The notes: generated by a model not told the origin, from the letters alone. 64,000 nucleotides of DNA from Ottowia beijingensis (GCF_013423955.1 NZ_JACCKX010000001.1:1364001-1428000), one strand, 5' to 3'; counted from the first letter of the stretch, positions 47,879-58,451 are shown. Translations and numbers: made by a program.

Positions 47879-49588
47879 ATGAACACGGTCGCGTCTTTGC
47901 TTCTTCTGTTGGGCGGATCGTTGCTGGCGCTGGCTTCCATCGCTCAGGCGGGCATCCTCACCGTGTGCGAATCGATCGACGCGCACCCACCGTCTGCCGC
48001 AGCGCCTGTGCAGCAACGCTTTCTTGAAGCGGACGGACGGCAAATCACGCTGCGGCTGTCAGATGTTCCCCTGCCGGAAAACGCGCGCGCCTGCAGCGCG
48101 ACTGCCTTGCCCATCGGCGGCGCCGACGTGGCCTGGAGCACCCTGGTTTCCCGCCAGGACGCTCTCCGGCTGAAAGCAGGCATTGGCCTTCAAGGTGTGG
48201 TCCAAGGCCAGAAGCTGGAGGTCAGCGATCTCATCGCCATCGCTGCACCAGACAGCGATCCCACGGCTTCGCCAGAAACGGTCTTGGCGCCACCACGCCC
48301 CGTCTGGCGCGCCTTCGGCAGCGAGGAACGGGCGCGCGTCGACGGCGAACTGCTGATCTGCGCGGCGGGGCTGGCGCCCGCCGGGTTCGTCTGGATGCCC
48401 GAAGACGGCTGGCCCGGTGATCGCCCGCACCATCTGCTGTTGCAGGCCAACGGACACGGCCAGGTGACCTGGGCCATCGCCGATGCACCGCGCCAGCAGC
48501 GCGAGGTGCCCCTTGTGCTCGGCACCTCGGCCCTGGGGAATGCGTTGCGCACTTCAAGCTTCGAGGTTCCCGCCAGCAGCCAGCCCTGGCGCGCGCTCTC
48601 GGTGATCTGCCCGCCGGAGGGCGCGCGCATCAACATCGCCGCGCTTGCGCTGCGGCCGACCTTGCCGCAACGCGCGGGCTGGGTATGGTCACCGGCCATG
48701 TGGAGCGACACGCCGGAGCGCATCTGGACCTTGCAGGAGCGGCATCGCCTGACCACGGTGTTCATCACCGTGCCGACCGAAGGCGCCCAGGTGCGCAACG
48801 AACCATTGCTGCGCGACTTTCTGGCACGCGCGTCCGAGCGCGGCCTGCGCGTGTGGGCGGTGATTGGCGACCCGGCCGACGTGCTGCCAGCGCAGCAAGC
48901 AGCGCTCGTGCAGCGCCTGCAGGCGTACCGCGCCTACAACCGCGATGCACCACCGGACGCGGCGCTGGCAGGCGTGCAACTGGACATCGAGCCCTACCTG
49001 CTGCCCGGCTACCGGCTCGATCCCGCTGCCTGGCGCGACCGCTATCTGCAACTCGCCGCCCTGGCGCGCCAGACGCTGGGTGACGGCTGGCCACTGGATC
49101 TGGTGGTGCCCGTCTGGTGGGGCAGCGACCCGCACTGGGGCCCCAGCGCGCTCGACCGGCTCGCCCCACTGGGCGTGAGCCTGACGATCATGAACTATCG
49201 CACCGACCTGCAGGCGGTGCGCAGGGGGCGCAACCTTTCCTGGCCTGGGGCCCGCCAGGGCCGCAAGGTCACCATGGCGCTCGAATACGGCCCCATACCG
49301 GATGAAGTACGACGCCACTACCAGCCCAGCGCGGACGGCGGCGAATTGTGGCTGCTGCCCGTGGGGCCGCACTTCGCGCTCGTGCTGCTGAATGACGCGC
49401 GTGCCGGCTTGCCTGGCCAGTCCTTCCGCTTCACGCACCAGCGCGCCTTTGCCGGCGACAACATCAGCTTTGCCGGTCGCCCCGAGGCCCTGGCCGCCGC
49501 CGTGGAAGCGCTGTCGCCCGACTGGTGGCCCTGGCCCAGTTTCGCCGGCGTGGCCCTGCATGGGCTCGACGGCACCCCTGACCAATGA
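47879..49588 (+). CDS. secreted protein with a TIM-barrel glycosidase-like domain, function unknown
   Basis: 569 residues with a signal peptide (ASLLLLLGGSLLALASIAQA). The N-terminal half (about 20-270) has beta-rich segments and two carbohydrate-module-like parts. The C-terminal half (about 275-530) has barrel strands: RLTTVFITVPTEGAQ, RGLRVWAVIGDP, AGVQLDIEPYLLPGYRLD (DxE as in glycoside hydrolases), PLDLVVPVWWG, VSLTIMNYRT, VTMALEYGP. The pattern suggests hydrolysis or binding of a polysaccharide in the periplasm or outside. First of five coupled genes; its TGA overlaps the next ATG. No family recognised. Intact frame. Confidence 0.65.
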   Translation: MNTVASLLLLLGGSLLALASIAQAGILTVCESIDAHPPSAAAPVQQRFLEADGRQITLRLSDVPLPENARACSATALPIGGADVAWSTLVSRQDALRLKAGIGLQGVVQGQKLEVSDLIAIAAPDSDPTASPETVLAPPRPVWRAFGSEERARVDGELLICAAGLAPAGFVWMPEDGWPGDRPHHLLLQANGHGQVTWAIADAPRQQREVPLVLGTSALGNALRTSSFEVPASSQPWRALSVICPPEGARINIAALALRPTLPQRAGWVWSPAMWSDTPERIWTLQERHRLTTVFITVPTEGAQVRNEPLLRDFLARASERGLRVWAVIGDPADVLPAQQAALVQRLQAYRAYNRDAPPDAALAGVQLDIEPYLLPGYRLDPAAWRDRYLQLAALARQTLGDGWPLDLVVPVWWGSDPHWGPSALDRLAPLGVSLTIMNYRTDLQAVRRGRNLSWPGARQGRKVTMALEYGPIPDEVRRHYQPSADGGELWLLPVGPHFALVLLNDARAGLPGQSFRFTHQRAFAGDNISFAGRPEALAAAVEALSPDWWPWPSFAGVALHGLDGTPDQ

Positions 49589-50022
49589 CGCCCGAGCAAG
49601 CATCCGCCCCGCACGGCAGCCCGCCGGCCGCATCCGCCGACCGAGGACTTCAGGTGCTGATGGTGGAAGACGATGGCCTGGCCGCCGACATGCTGCGCTT
49701 CATCCTCGAGCGCGAAGGCTATGTCGTGACGCATGCAGCGGATGGGCGTCTGGCACGGCAGGCCATCGAGCAGTCGGCACCGCCAGCACTGGCGGTGCTG
49801 GACATCGACCTTCCCTACCACGACGGCTTTGAGCTGATCGAAACCATTCGGGCCGACGCGCGCTGGCGCGACGTGCCGATCCTGATGCTCTCGTCCAAGG
49901 GGACCGAGCTGGACATCGCCCGCGCGCTCGATGCCGGCGCCGACGACTTCATCGTCAAGCCCTTCCAGCTGGAAGAGCTCAAGGCCCGGGTGCGGCGACG
50001 CATCCGCGTGGCGCGGCCATGA
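49585..50022 (+). CDS. single-domain response regulator (receiver)
   Basis: 145 residues, receiver fold only: LQVLMVEDDGLAADMLRFIL (acidic pair), LAVLDIDLPYHDGFELIE (phosphoacceptor Asp), ILMLSSKGTELDIARALDAG (Thr/Ser switch), DDFIVKPFQLEELKARVRRR (Lys). There is no DNA-binding or enzymatic output domain, so it should act by protein contact. It overlaps both neighbours by ATGA, inside a polysaccharide-type operon, so a role in controlling synthesis or export is inferred. No cognate kinase is in the window. Confidence 0.85.
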   Translation: MTPEQASAPHGSPPAASADRGLQVLMVEDDGLAADMLRFILEREGYVVTHAADGRLARQAIEQSAPPALAVLDIDLPYHDGFELIETIRADARWRDVPILMLSSKGTELDIARALDAGADDFIVKPFQLEELKARVRRRIRVARP

Positions 50023-51238
50023 CGATGACACGCGCGCTCCTGGCGGGCCTGCTGGGCTGGGCGCTGCTGGCCTGCAGCGGCACGGCCATGGCCGCCCCGT
50101 CGGGCGAGCAGCTCGAGAGCGACGCGCGCCAGCGCCTGTCGGTCCATCCGGACGACGAAGCCGCCCGCTTCGATCTCGCGCGCGCACTGAGTTGGCAGCA
50201 GCGCTGGGATGAAGCCCAGCCGATCTACGACGAGCTGCTGGCACGCGCGCCCGACAACACGGACTACCTGCTCGGCATGGCCCAGGTCTGGCGCGGCCGC
50301 GGCCAGCCGCGCGCAGCCTTGCCCCTGCTGGGCCGCGCCCGCGCCCTGGCACCGGCGTACCAGGATGTCTGGCGCGCCGAAATCAGCGCCCTGCTCGAAA
50401 CCGGCGACCCGGCGTTGCGCGACCAGGCGCGCACGCTGCGCGAACGCGCGCGCCACGCCTTTGCTCAAAGCGGGTGGCTGTTCCCGGCGCTGGACAAGCC
50501 CGCGGCCGAAGTGGCGCTGGGCCGCCTTGCACGCGCGGGCTTAACCGGCGCCCGGCGCACCGTGGTCGAGCTGAGCGGCTCGCACGACGCGCTGAACGGC
50601 GGCCGCGGGGACTGGCAGGTGGTGCAGCTCGCGCTGGAGCAGCACCTGGGCGAGCGGCGCCTCGTCTATGGCAGCGTCGAGCACGGGCGCCGCTTCGGGC
50701 TGCGCGACGATTTCGCGCAACTCGGTGGCCTCGTTCCGCTGGCACCGCTGACCACGCTGCAGATCGAAGGCGCGTTCAGCCCGACCCACCGGGTGCGGCC
50801 GTCCAACCGCCTGCTCGTGCAGCTGCAGCACGCGCTACCGCGCGGCTGGGAGATCGGCGCTGGCGCACGCATCGCGCGCTATGATTCTGGGAGCTCCTAC
50901 CAGGCCAACATGGGGTCGAACACTATCGGGGCCAGCAACGGCTTGGCTACACGCTGTTCATGGGAGCGCCCGAGGGCGCGCGTGCGGCCCTCGCGCACCG
51001 CTTGCAATGGGCCTACCACCGCACCGACCGCGACTGGGTGGGCCTGACCGTGGGCTGGGGACGCGAGACCGAACACGACGGCAACCGTCTGCAAACGCGG
51101 CCCTTCCGGGCGTTGGGGCTTTCGGGTCGGCATGAACTCTCAACTCAATGGGCGTTGATCTGGGATGTGGGATGGAATCGCTACCGTCAAGGCTACGCTC
51201 GAACGGGTGTCCGCCTGGGAGTACGGCGGACTTTCTGA
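50019..51238 (+). CDS. YaiO-like outer membrane beta-barrel protein with N-terminal TPR region (one frameshift)
   Basis: 406 residues. Signal peptide MTMTRALLAGLLGWALLACS-GTAMA; TPR-like helices (ARFDLARALSWQQRWDEAQP, YLLGMAQVWRGRGQPRAALP); then alternating beta strands of a barrel (TVVELSGSHDALNGG, RLVYGSVEHGRRFGL, EIGAGARIARYDS). One G is missing in GGGG near 50915; beyond it, VEHYRGQQRLGYTLFMGAPE through VGWNRYRQGYARTGVRLGVR completes the barrel. It resembles YaiO, whose genes sit beside GT2 genes in other bacteria. Probably exports or anchors a polysaccharide. Confidence 0.78.
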
Positions 51239-52288
51239 GCCTTCGGTCGACGCGCTGCTGACCGCATCCGCGCTGACCTTCGGGCTGTCGGCCCTGCTGC
51301 TGCTGGCGACGGCCGGCGTGCACGTGCTGGCGCGCCGGCAGCAGCGTGCGCTGCAGCAGGTGCGCGCCCGCTGGAAGCCGCTGTTCTTTCACGCCATGTC
51401 GGGCGCACCGCAGCCGCTGCCACCATGGTCGCAGGGCGATGCAGGGGTGGTGCTGCACCTGTGGCTGGAGATCACGGAGCTGGTGCAAGGCGCCGCACGC
51501 GAACGCCTGGCAGCCCTGGCGCAGGAGCTGCGGTTCGAGAAATCGGCGCTGACCTGGCTCGGGCACCGGGCGCTGCACCGGCGCATGCTGGCCGTCAGCG
51601 TGCTCGGGCGCATGCGCGCGCGCGAGGCGCTGCAGCCGCTGGAGCGCATCACGCATGAGCCCGACCCGGTGCTGTCGCTGATGGCCGTGCGCAGCCTGCT
51701 GCAGATCGATGCGGCGGGCTTCCTGCCCCACTTCCTGCCGCAGATCGCGCTGCGGCCCGACTGGCCGCTGGTGCGCATCGCGGCCATGCTGGCAGAAGTC
51801 CCGACCGAGGTGCTGCACCCCTGTTCCGCCAGGCGCTGCAGGACCACCATAGCGGCAGCGCGGCGCGCCTGCTGCGCCTGCTGCGCACGGCCCGCATCGA
51901 CGGCGACGCGCCCACGCTGGTGCGCTTTCTGCACCTGGTGCAACCGGCGGACGTGCTCGAGGCGGCGCTGATGCTCACCCGTTCGCCGCAGCTGGCGGGC
52001 GCCGTGCGCGCGCTGCGCGGCCACCCCGACGCACGCGTGCGCGTGCAGGCCGCGGCCGCCCTGGGCCGCGTCGGCACACAGGATGACGCCCTCGGGTTGT
52101 CGATCATGGTGAACGATGTCGAGGGCGAGGTGCGCTATCAGGCAGCGCGCGCGCTGGCGCAGCTGCCCGGCCTGCCGGCTACGCACCTCGCCGCGCTGCA
52201 TGCCGCCGTGCCCGCCGGCCCGGGCCATGCCGTGCTGACGCAAGCGCGCGCCGAACACGCGCTGCGCGCAGCGGGCAAGGAGGCCTGA
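51165..52288 (+). CDS. membrane-anchored HEAT-repeat protein (one frameshift)
   Basis: 374 residues at most. One membrane helix near the N terminus (LTASALTFGLSALLLLATAG), then a helical solenoid with HEAT-like units: DPVLSLMAVRSLLQIDAAGF, HPDARVRVQAAAALGRVGTQ, DVEGEVRYQAARALAQLPGL. One C is missing near 51825 (VLHPLFRQALQDHHSGSAAR when repaired). The start may be ATG 51165 inside the preceding gene or GTG 51207. Its TGA overlaps the ATG of the glycosyltransferase (TGATG). Likely scaffold for the synthase complex at the inner membrane. Confidence 0.72.
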
Positions 52289-53752
52289 TGGAATGGCTGA
52301 GCGCCCTGACCGGCGCCATCGACGCACTCGTCGGCCCGGTGTTCCTGGCGCTGCAGTGGGTGCTGCTGGCCTACGTGCTGGTCCTGCAATTCGCCACCGT
52401 GGGCCTGTGCTGGTTTGCCTTCAGGGCGCTGCGGCGCTATCGCGACCGGCGCCGCTTCAACCTGCTGCCGCTGTCGCATGGCGAGTTCAACCTGCCTATC
52501 AGCCTGCTGGTGCCGGCCTACAACGAGGCGGCGGGCATCGTGGCATCGGTGCGCTCGATGCTGCAGATCGACTACCCGCGCTACGAGATCGTCGTCATCA
52601 ACGATGGCTCGAAGGACGGCACGCTGCAGGAGCTGATCCGGCACTTCGGACTGCAGGTGTTTCCCGAAGCCATCGACCAGCCGCTGCCCTGCGCCGAGAT
52701 ACGCGCCATCTACCGCTCGCGCCGCTACCCCAACCTGCGCGTGGTGGACAAGGCCAACGGCGGCAAGTCGGATGCGCTCAACGCCGGCATCAACTGCGCC
52801 CGCCACGGGCTGGTGTGCGTGGTGGATGCGGATTCCATTCTGCGGCGCGATGCGCTGTCGCGCGTGGTCAAGCCCTTTGTCGACGATTCGCGCGTGATCG
52901 CCTCGGGCGCCACCATCGCCATCGCCAACGGCTGCCGCATCAGCGGCGGCCAGCTCGAACGCATCGACCTCGGGCGCGGCTTTCTGGCGCGCATGCAGGT
53001 GCTCGAATACATCCGCGCCTTCCTCATCGGCCGGCTGGGCTGGACGCTGCCGAACACGGTGCTCATCATCTCCGGCGCCTTCGGCCTGTTCGGCCGGCGG
53101 GTGATCATCGAATCGGGCGGCTACCGCACCAACACCATCGGTGAGGACATGGAACTGATCGTGCGCCTGCACGAGCGCTACCGCCTGCGTGGCGCGCCCT
53201 ACCGCATCGCCAGCGTGCCCGAGCCGCTGTGCTGGACCGAGGCGCCCGAATCCCTTTCGGTGCTGCGCAGCCAGCGCACCCGCTGGCAACGCGGCCTGGC
53301 CGAAAGCCTGATGCTGCACCGCCGGCTGCTGCTGCACCGCGCAGCGGGCAACTGGGGTGGATCGCCATGCCATTCTTCGTCGCCTTCGAGCTGCTCGGCC
53401 CGGTGATCGAGCTGTTCGGCTATGTGGCGCTGCTGGTGGGTGCGGTGCTGGGCTGGGTGCAGTGGACGGGCTTTCTGGCCATGCTGCTGCTGGCGCTGTC
53501 GCTGGGTTTCATGATCTCCGCGCTGGCCCTGCTGCTGGAGGCGCTGGCCTCCGGCCTGTACCCGCGGCCGCGCCAGATCGCGGTGCTGGCCGCCATGGCG
53601 CTGGCCGAGAATCTGGGCTACCGCCAGATGGTCAGCCTGTGGCGCCTGCAGGGCCTGTGGCGCTGGATGCGCGGCAAGCAGCAGGTCTGGGGCACCATGA
53701 CCCGCACAGCCGCGCTGGGCGAGGCTGCCGGCCCGCCCGCGCCCGCCCCTGA
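52288..53752 (+). CDS. processive family 2 glycosyltransferase (two frameshifts)
   Basis: Membrane GT2 of about 488 residues. N-terminal helices (GPVFLALQWVLLAYVLVLQF), catalytic domain with VPAYNEAAGIVASVRSMLQI, VVINDGSKDGTLQEL, VVDADSILRRDAL (DxD), NTIGEDMELIVRLHERYR (catalytic ED) and RSQRTRWQRGLAE (QxxRW of processive synthases), then C-terminal helices (FVAFELLGPVIELFGYVALL, MLLLALSLGFMISALALLLE). One G is missing near 53356. One C near 53746 would bring a TGA at 53750-53752; as written the frame runs on to 53858. Similar to cellulose/PNAG-type synthases. Confidence 0.85.
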
Positions 53753-53779
53753 TGCCATCCGCCTCGACGCACCGCCCGA

Positions 53780-54481
53780 ATGCCCTCCACCCTGCACGAA
53801 CGCCGCCGCCTGCTCAGTGACGAAGAACTGGCCGGCGTGCCCTGGCTGTCGCACCTGAAGCCGGCCGAGCACGAGCGCGTGGTGGCCGAGCTGCGCATCA
53901 GCGAGGCCGCGGCGGGCGACGTGATCTGCCGCATGGGCCGGCGCGCCACCTACTGGTTCGGCGTGGTCGACGGGTTGCTGAAGATGAGCACCGAGACGGC
54001 CGATGGCCACAGCATCACCTTTTCGGGCCTCACGCCCGGCGGCTGGTTCGGCGAGGGCACGGTGATGAAGCGCGAGGCCTACCGCTACAACATCCAGGCG
54101 CTGCGCAAGAGCCACGTGGCGGGCCTGCCGGTGGACACCTTCCACTGGCTGCTCGACCACTCCATCGGCTTCAACCGCTTCGTGATGAACCAGCTGAACG
54201 AGCGGCTGGCGCACTTCATCCTTGCCATCGAGGCCGACCGCACGCCCAGCCCCGAACAGCGCGTGGCGCGCAACCTGGCGGCGCTGGTCAACCCGGTGCT
54301 GTTTCCCGGCGTGGGCGGCGTGCTGCGCATCACGCAGCAGGAGCTGGCCTACCTGGTCGGCCTGTCGCGCCAGCGCGTGAACGAGGCGCTGAAGGCGCTG
54401 GCGGCGCAGGGCCTGCTGCAGATCGAATACGGCGGGCTGCGCATCCTCGACTTGCCGGCGCTGCGGCACCAGACGTTCTAG
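53780..54481 (+). CDS. Crp/Fnr family transcriptional regulator
   Basis: 233 residues. Cyclic-nucleotide-like sensor domain (VVAELRISEAAAGDVICRMG, YWFGVVDGLLKMS, HSITFSGLTPGGWFGEGTVM), dimer helix, and winged helix with LRITQQELAYLVGLSRQRVN EALKALAAQG. There is no Fnr-type N-terminal Cys set, so probably not an Fe-S oxygen sensor. It follows the GT2 gene closely, so may regulate the polysaccharide genes. Intact frame; ATG 53780. Confidence 0.88.
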   Translation: MPSTLHERRRLLSDEELAGVPWLSHLKPAEHERVVAELRISEAAAGDVICRMGRRATYWFGVVDGLLKMSTETADGHSITFSGLTPGGWFGEGTVMKREAYRYNIQALRKSHVAGLPVDTFHWLLDHSIGFNRFVMNQLNERLAHFILAIEADRTPSPEQRVARNLAALVNPVLFPGVGGVLRITQQELAYLVGLSRQRVNEALKALAAQGLLQIEYGGLRILDLPALRHQTF

Positions 54482-54512
54482 GGCATCATCAAAAACACCT
54501 GACCATCAAGCA

Positions 54513-54600
54513 AAAACAATAGCTGCTCGCGCCTGATATACATACATTTCAGCATCATTTGGCTTGAAATCCATACTGGACAAGCGCGAGCCACTATTAA
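54513..54600. repeat. interspersed repeat R3, long form
   Basis: AAAAACAATAGCTGCTCGCG, CTTGAAATCCATACTGGACA and CAAGCGCGAGCCACTATTAA. Nearly the same as 26306-26395. Confidence 0.75.
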
Positions 54601-54627
54601 GATTGAACTGACTCTTTCATCGCCACC

Positions 54628-55445
54628 ATGACCCAGCCCCCACCTTCCGCCGCGCGCCGCGCCCTGAAGCCGCGCCGTCGGCACCCGCCGGCGACGGCAC
54701 GGTGCGCCTGAACAAGCGCCTGGCCGACATGGGCCTGTGCTCGCGCCGCGAGGCGGATGAGTGGATCGAGCGCGGCTGGGTGCGCGTGAACGGCGCCGTG
54801 GCCGCCATGGGCACCAAGGTGGCGCCGCAAGACCGCGTGACGGTGCAGCGCGAGGCCGAGGCCGCGCAGGCGCAGCGCGTCACCATCCTGCTGCACAAGC
54901 CGGTGGGCTACGTCAGCGGCCAGGCCGAGGATGGGCACCAGCCGGCGGTCACGCTGGTCAACGCGCGCAGCCACTGGCGCGGCGATGCGTCACGCACGCG
55001 CTTTTCGCCCGCGCAGCTCAGGGGCTGGCGCCGGCGGGCCGGCTCGACATCGACTCGGTCGGCCTGCTGGTGCTGACGCAGGACGGCCGCGTGGCGCGCG
55101 CTGATCGGCGAGGACTCGGACATCGACAAGGAATACCTGGTGCGCGTGGCCTACGGCGACATCACCACCGATGTGCAGGCCGCCTTTCCGCGCGAGCAGC
55201 TGGCGCGCCTGCGCCACGGCCTGAGCCTGGACGGCCAGCCGCTGAAACCGGCGCAGGTGGATTGGCAGAACCCCGAGCAGCTGCGCTTCGTGCTGCGCGA
55301 GGGCAAGAAGCGCCAGATTCGCCGCATGTGCGAGCAGGTGGGGCTGAAGGTGACGGGCCTGAAGCGCATCCGCATCGGCCGCGTGCTGCTGGGCCAATTG
55401 CCGCAGGGGCAGTGGCGCTATCTGGGCGAGCACGAGCGGTTCTGA
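54628..55445 (+). CDS. RsuA/RluF family rRNA pseudouridine synthase (three frameshifts)
   Basis: S4 RNA-binding domain ([39 protein letters not shown]) followed by the synthase core: [35 protein letters not shown] (GRLD with the catalytic Asp), [40 protein letters not shown]. Breaks near 54645 (one C in CCCCC), 55025 (one G in GGGG) and 55098 (one CG in a GCGC tract); repaired length is about 273 residues. Isomerises a uridine in 23S (RluF-like) or 16S rRNA. ATG 54628. Confidence 0.87.
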
Positions 55446-55447
55446 CG

Positions 55448-55575
55448 CCATGACGCGCCTGGCGGCGCATGACATCGGCCTGCGGCCATCGATGACGAAA
55501 TGACGAAACGCCGCGGCGCCCGTCATGGCGGGCAGTGCCATCATCGAACGCGCGGCCGAGGTCATTTCTTCATCA
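55448..55575. repeat. interspersed repeat R2 (copy 5)
   Basis: ATCGATGACGAAATGACGAA, GTCATGGCGGGCAGTGCCAT and GAGGTCATTTCTTCATC between the pseudouridine synthase and htpG. Confidence 0.7.
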
Positions 55576-55723
55576 AAACAGTCCCCAGCGCCCGACTTTC
55601 AAACGCCGACAGCTATCCTTAAGGTAGCGTCATCAGCCCTTGATAATCGCCCTGAGCGCCCGCACCTGAGGCACCGGCCCCCTGCGGGCGACCGCTTTGT
55701 TTTTCCCTTTTCTTCCCAAGCAA

Positions 55724-57817
55724 ATGAGCAAGCAAACCCATTCCTTCCAGGCCGAGGTGGCGCAACTGCTGCACTTGGTCACACACTCGCTGTATTCCAA
55801 CAAGGAGATCTTCCTGCGCGAGTTGATCTCCAACGCCTCCGACGCCTGCGACAAGCTGCGCTTCGAGGCGCTGGCCGATCCGTCGCTGTACGGCGACCAG
55901 CCCGAGCTGGAAGTGCGCATCAGCTTCGACAAGACCGCCAAGACGCTGACGGTGACCGACACCGGCATCGGCATGAGCGAGGCCGAGGCCATTGAGCATC
56001 TGGGCACCATTGCCAAGAGCGGCACCAAGGATTTCATGAACCGCCTGACCGGCGACCAGAAGGCCGACGCGCAGCTGATCGGCCAGTTCGGCGTGGGCTT
56101 CTACTCCGGCTTCATCGTTGCCGACCGCATCACCGTCGAATCGCGCCGCGCTGGCCTGCCTGCCGAGCAGGGCGTGCGCTGGGTCAGCCAGGGCGCGGGC
56201 GACTTCGAGGTGGAGACCATCACCCGCCCCGAGCGCGGCACCAGCGTGATCCTGCACCTGCGTGACGACGCGCTGGAGTTTGCCGACGGCTGGAAGCTGA
56301 AGGAGCTGATCGGCAAGTACAGCGACCACATCGCGCTGCCCATCAAGATGGAAGGCGAGACCTGGGAAGACGGCAAGGAGGAAGGCCAGCCCGGCCAGAT
56401 GGTGAAGACCGGCGCGTGGGACACCGTCAACCAGGCCACCGCGCTGTGGACGCGGCCCAAGAAGGACATCACCGACGAGCAGTACCAGGGCTTCTACGAG
56501 CAGATCGCGCACGACTGGCAGCCGCCGCTGGCCTGGAGCCACAACCGCGTGGAAGGCTCGACCGAGTACACGCAACTGCTGTACGTGCCCAGCCACGCGC
56601 CGTTCGACCTGTGGGACCGCGACCGCAAGGCGGGCATCAAGCTGTACGTGCGGCGCGTGTTCATCATGGACGACGCCGAGCAGCTGCTGCCGCGCTACCT
56701 GCGCTTCATCAAGGGCGTGGTCGATTCGGCCGACCTGCCGCTGAACGTGAGCCGCGAGCTGCTGCAGGAAAGCCGCGACGTGCGCGCCATCCGCGAAGGC
56801 AACACGCGTCGCGTGCTGGGCCTGCTGGAAGACATGGTCAAGGCCGAAACCGCCCCCGGCGCCAATGCCGCCGCAGCCGACGCCGCGCCGGCCGATGGCA
56901 AGGTGGACATCGGCAGCGGCGACAGCACGCCCGCACCCGAGCCGACCGAGCTGCCCGACGGCGGCGTGACCGATGTGGTCGACAAGAACGAGGCGCCCAC
57001 CGCCGCCGACACCGCGGCGAAGTTTGCCGAGGAGCAGGCCAGGGACGCCGGCAAGTACGCCACCTTCTGGCGCGAGTTCGGCGCCGTGCTGAAGGAAGGC
57101 CTGGGCGAAGACCACGCCAACCGCGAGCGCATCGCCAAGCTGCTGCGCTATGCCTCCACCACCAGCGATGCCGCGACCGTGTCGCTGGCCGACTACAAGG
57201 CGCGCATGAAGGAAGGCCAGAAGGCCATCTACTACATCACCGCCGACACGCTGGCGGCAGCGAAGAACAGCCCGCAGCTCGAAGTCTTCAAGAAGAAAGG
57301 CATCGAGGTGCTGCTGATGACCGACCGCGTGGACGAGTGGTCGCTTTCGTACCTGCGCGAGTTCGATGGCACGCCACTGCAATCGGTGGCCAAGGGCGCC
57401 GTGGACCTGGGCGACCTGCAGGACGAAGCCGAGAAGAAGGCTGCCGAAGAAGCTGCCGAAAGCGTGAAGCCCCTGCTCGACAAGCTGAAAGAGGCGCTGA
57501 AGGAGCAGGTGGAAGACGTGCGCGTCACCACGCGCCTGGTCGATTCGCCCGCCTGCCTGGTGGTGAAGGACGCCGGCATGAGCATGCAGCTGGCCCGCAT
57601 GCTGAAGCAGGCCGGCCAGCGCGTGCCCGACAGCAAGCCGGTGCTGGAGATCAACGCCGAGCACCCGCTGGTCAAAAAGCTCGACGGCCATGCGCACTTC
57701 GACGACCTGGCGCACATCCTGTTCGACCAGGCCCTGCTGGCCGAAGGCGGCCTGCCGGACGACCCGGCCGCCTACGTGCGGCGCGTGAACGCGCTGCTGG
57801 TGAGCCGGGCGGCGTAG
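55724..57817 (+). CDS. htpG: chaperone protein HtpG (Hsp90) with an unusual linker
   Basis: 697 residues. N-terminal ATPase ([60 protein letters not shown]), middle domain ([40 protein letters not shown]) and C-terminal dimer domain ([20 protein letters not shown]). Between [11 protein letters not shown] and [17 protein letters not shown] there is about 65 residues of Ala/Pro/Asp-rich sequence that typical bacterial HtpG lacks. ATG 55724. Cytosolic protein-folding ATPase. Intact frame, so the insertion is not a sequencing artefact. Confidence 0.95.
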   Translation: MSKQTHSFQAEVAQLLHLVTHSLYSNKEIFLRELISNASDACDKLRFEALADPSLYGDQPELEVRISFDKTAKTLTVTDTGIGMSEAEAIEHLGTIAKSGTKDFMNRLTGDQKADAQLIGQFGVGFYSGFIVADRITVESRRAGLPAEQGVRWVSQGAGDFEVETITRPERGTSVILHLRDDALEFADGWKLKELIGKYSDHIALPIKMEGETWEDGKEEGQPGQMVKTGAWDTVNQATALWTRPKKDITDEQYQGFYEQIAHDWQPPLAWSHNRVEGSTEYTQLLYVPSHAPFDLWDRDRKAGIKLYVRRVFIMDDAEQLLPRYLRFIKGVVDSADLPLNVSRELLQESRDVRAIREGNTRRVLGLLEDMVKAETAPGANAAAADAAPADGKVDIGSGDSTPAPEPTELPDGGVTDVVDKNEAPTAADTAAKFAEEQARDAGKYATFWREFGAVLKEGLGEDHANRERIAKLLRYASTTSDAATVSLADYKARMKEGQKAIYYITADTLAAAKNSPQLEVFKKKGIEVLLMTDRVDEWSLSYLREFDGTPLQSVAKGAVDLGDLQDEAEKKAAEEAAESVKPLLDKLKEALKEQVEDVRVTTRLVDSPACLVVKDAGMSMQLARMLKQAGQRVPDSKPVLEINAEHPLVKKLDGHAHFDDLAHILFDQALLAEGGLPDDPAAYVRRVNALLVSRAA

Positions 57818-57818
57818 G

Positions 57819-58262
57819 ATGGCGGGCATGAAGCGTTCTGCTGCACCACAACCGTCGTCGCCCGGCCAGCGCGCCGTGCTGCTGCCGTTGCTGGCGGCGG
57901 CGGCCGTGCTGGGCGGCTGTGCTTCGGCCGGCATCGGCATCGGCGTGCCGATCCTGCCCGGCGTGTCGCTGGGCGTCGGGGTCGGCTCGGGCGGCAACGT
58001 CCAGGTCGGGGTCGGCGCGGGTGCCGGGCCGGTGGGCGTCGGCGTGGGCGTGAACCAGCACGGCCAGGTCAGCGCCGGCGCCGGCGTGGGCGCCAGTGCA
58101 CCGGTGGGCGGCGGTGCGCGGGTCGGCGTGGGCGTGGGCACGGGCACGGTGATCCACGACCCGCGCCGCAGCGCGCCGGCTGCCGCGCCGGCGGCCCTCG
58201 CCCGGCCGCGGGCGAGCAGTCCTGACGCGGTGCGGCGGCCACGCCACCATCGCCCGCGCTGA
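57819..58262 (+). CDS. Gly/Val-rich lipoprotein, function unknown
   Basis: Signal peptide with lipobox (LPLLAAAAVLGGC, Cys about residue 35), then a stretch of GVGVG-type repeats (ILPGVSLGVGVGSGG, GPVGVGVGVNQHGQVSAGAG, ARVGVGVGTG) and a basic C-terminal tail that could be a wrong frame. Starts at ATG 57819 or 57828, beginning two bases after htpG stop. Likely a small surface or periplasmic lipoprotein, as seen next to other genes in this family. I do not recognise a named family. Confidence 0.6.
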   Translation: MAGMKRSAAPQPSSPGQRAVLLPLLAAAAVLGGCASAGIGIGVPILPGVSLGVGVGSGGNVQVGVGAGAGPVGVGVGVNQHGQVSAGAGVGASAPVGGGARVGVGVGTGTVIHDPRRSAPAAAPAALARPRASSPDAVRRPRHHRPR

Positions 58263-58287
58263 AAAGGCGCTGAAGAGCGTCAAATCA

Positions 58288-58385
58288 AGCGATAACGATT
58301 TGGCGCTGTATTGCAGTTCAATAACAGAAGCTGCTCGCGCCCGGCAAATGGGCGCTGGAATGTCATTTGACCACCTAAAAATTTG
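58288..58385. repeat. interspersed repeat R3 (copy)
   Basis: GCGATAACGATTTGGCGC, AGAAGCTGCTCGCGCCCGGC and AAATGGGCGCTGGAATGTCA. Opens the gene-free stretch 58263-59140, which holds only repeats. Confidence 0.65.
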
Positions 58386-58451
58386 GGAAGTCCCCCTTGC
58401 TTTCAACCTGCGCCCCCGTGCCGTTGGGCACACCAGACCGTGGTGGCCGAT

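Noticed and set aside
57828..58262. Collagen-like or silk-like structural protein
   Set aside because: The Gly-Val repeats are short and irregular, the tail may be out of frame, and a lipoprotein signal explains the N terminus better.
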